Positions 5,923-6,053 of a stretch of DNA of 6,053 nt are shown piece by piece (within the stretch, counting starts at the first letter, position 1; every line of letters begins with the position of its first letter). Origin of the DNA: an uncultured Pseudomonadaceae bacterium (GTDB lineage Bacteria > Pseudomonadota > Gammaproteobacteria > Pseudomonadales > Pseudomonadaceae). The position numbers and the translations under genes are program-made. Under the pieces are notes generated by a model. The model was not told where the DNA came from. It saw only the letters and a list, made by a program, of their open reading frames with translations, and did not search any database. The stretch lies in the NCBI GenBank assembly GCA_947630465.1, contig CANRHT010000113.1:1-6053 (forward strand), read 5' to 3'.

Positions 5923-6053
5923 GTGTTTCGTTTCTTGCTGATCAGTTATCTCGCCCTATGGAGTATCAGCGCTCAAGCGCAGGTGCAAATTTTAACCAGT
6001 ATTAAGCCCTTACAGCTGATCGCTGCGGCCATTCAAGACGGCCAAGGTGAGCC
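5923..6053 (+). CDS. znuA: Zinc ABC transporter substrate-binding protein ZnuA (N-terminal part only)
   Basis: Start of the periplasmic zinc-binding protein that feeds ZnuB-ZnuC; 43 codons are visible before the window ends. The GTG at 5923 has GGAG nine bases upstream (5910-5913). The product begins with a signal peptide, MFRFLLISYLALWSISAQAQ, probably cleaved after an AQA. The mature N-terminus VQILTSIKPLQLIAAAIQDG matches the first strand and helix of cluster A-I metal-binding proteins (compare ASLKPVGFIASAIADG in E. coli ZnuA). The zinc ligands and His-rich loop would lie beyond the window. An earlier GTG at 5913 is in another frame. It is divergent from zur and shares its operator region. 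Confidence 0.9.
   Translation, partial: MFRFLLISYLALWSISAQAQVQILTSIKPLQLIAAAIQDGQGE

Overview
The window looks like chromosomal DNA of a gammaproteobacterium of the Pseudomonas lineage. As I recall it, the gene order znuA / zur-znuC-znuB / small lipoprotein / metN-metI-metQ matches Pseudomonas aeruginosa PA5498 to PA5505. The protein sequences also look pseudomonad, for example the His-rich start of Zur and the His-rich end of ZnuC. Base composition is only about balanced, lower than typical Pseudomonas, so a lower-GC relative (Thiopseudomonas/Denitrificimonas-like) is my guess; this rests on memory and inference, not a search.

Layout, right to left, because nearly everything is on the minus strand. 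At the right edge (5923-6053, plus strand) is the start of znuA, the periplasmic zinc-binding protein. It is divergent from zur (5371-5859), znuC (4598-5374) and znuB (3820-4605), which overlap by 4 and 8 bases and must be one translationally coupled operon. A palindromic Zur-box-like site (5881-5903) lies between the two start codons and covers a perfect minus-strand TATAAT, so one operator probably controls both directions. Together these genes form a complete zinc-responsive uptake module: ZnuA captures zinc, ZnuB is the membrane channel, ZnuC the ATPase and Zur the sensor-repressor.

Downstream of znuB is an ecotin gene (3226-3726), encoding a periplasmic serine-protease inhibitor. I do not remember it at this position in Pseudomonas genomes. 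Its 3' side carries a strong 9-bp hairpin and a weaker terminator-like hairpin. Next comes an uncharacterised lipoprotein (2232-3101) with a helical N-terminal part, a long Pro/Ala linker and a conserved-looking C-terminal domain.

The left third is a methionine-type ABC importer, metN-metI-metQ (ATPase, permease and substrate-binding protein). metQ runs off the left edge. A short intergenic region upstream of metN (2142-2231) has a helically phased repeat and an A/T-rich palindrome, but no recognisable MetJ box or riboswitch.

There is no gene-free stretch over 300 bases, and no RNA gene, insertion sequence or CRISPR array was seen. The window is mostly conserved core genome. The less ordinary points are the ecotin placement, the orphan lipoprotein, and several small regulatory structures.
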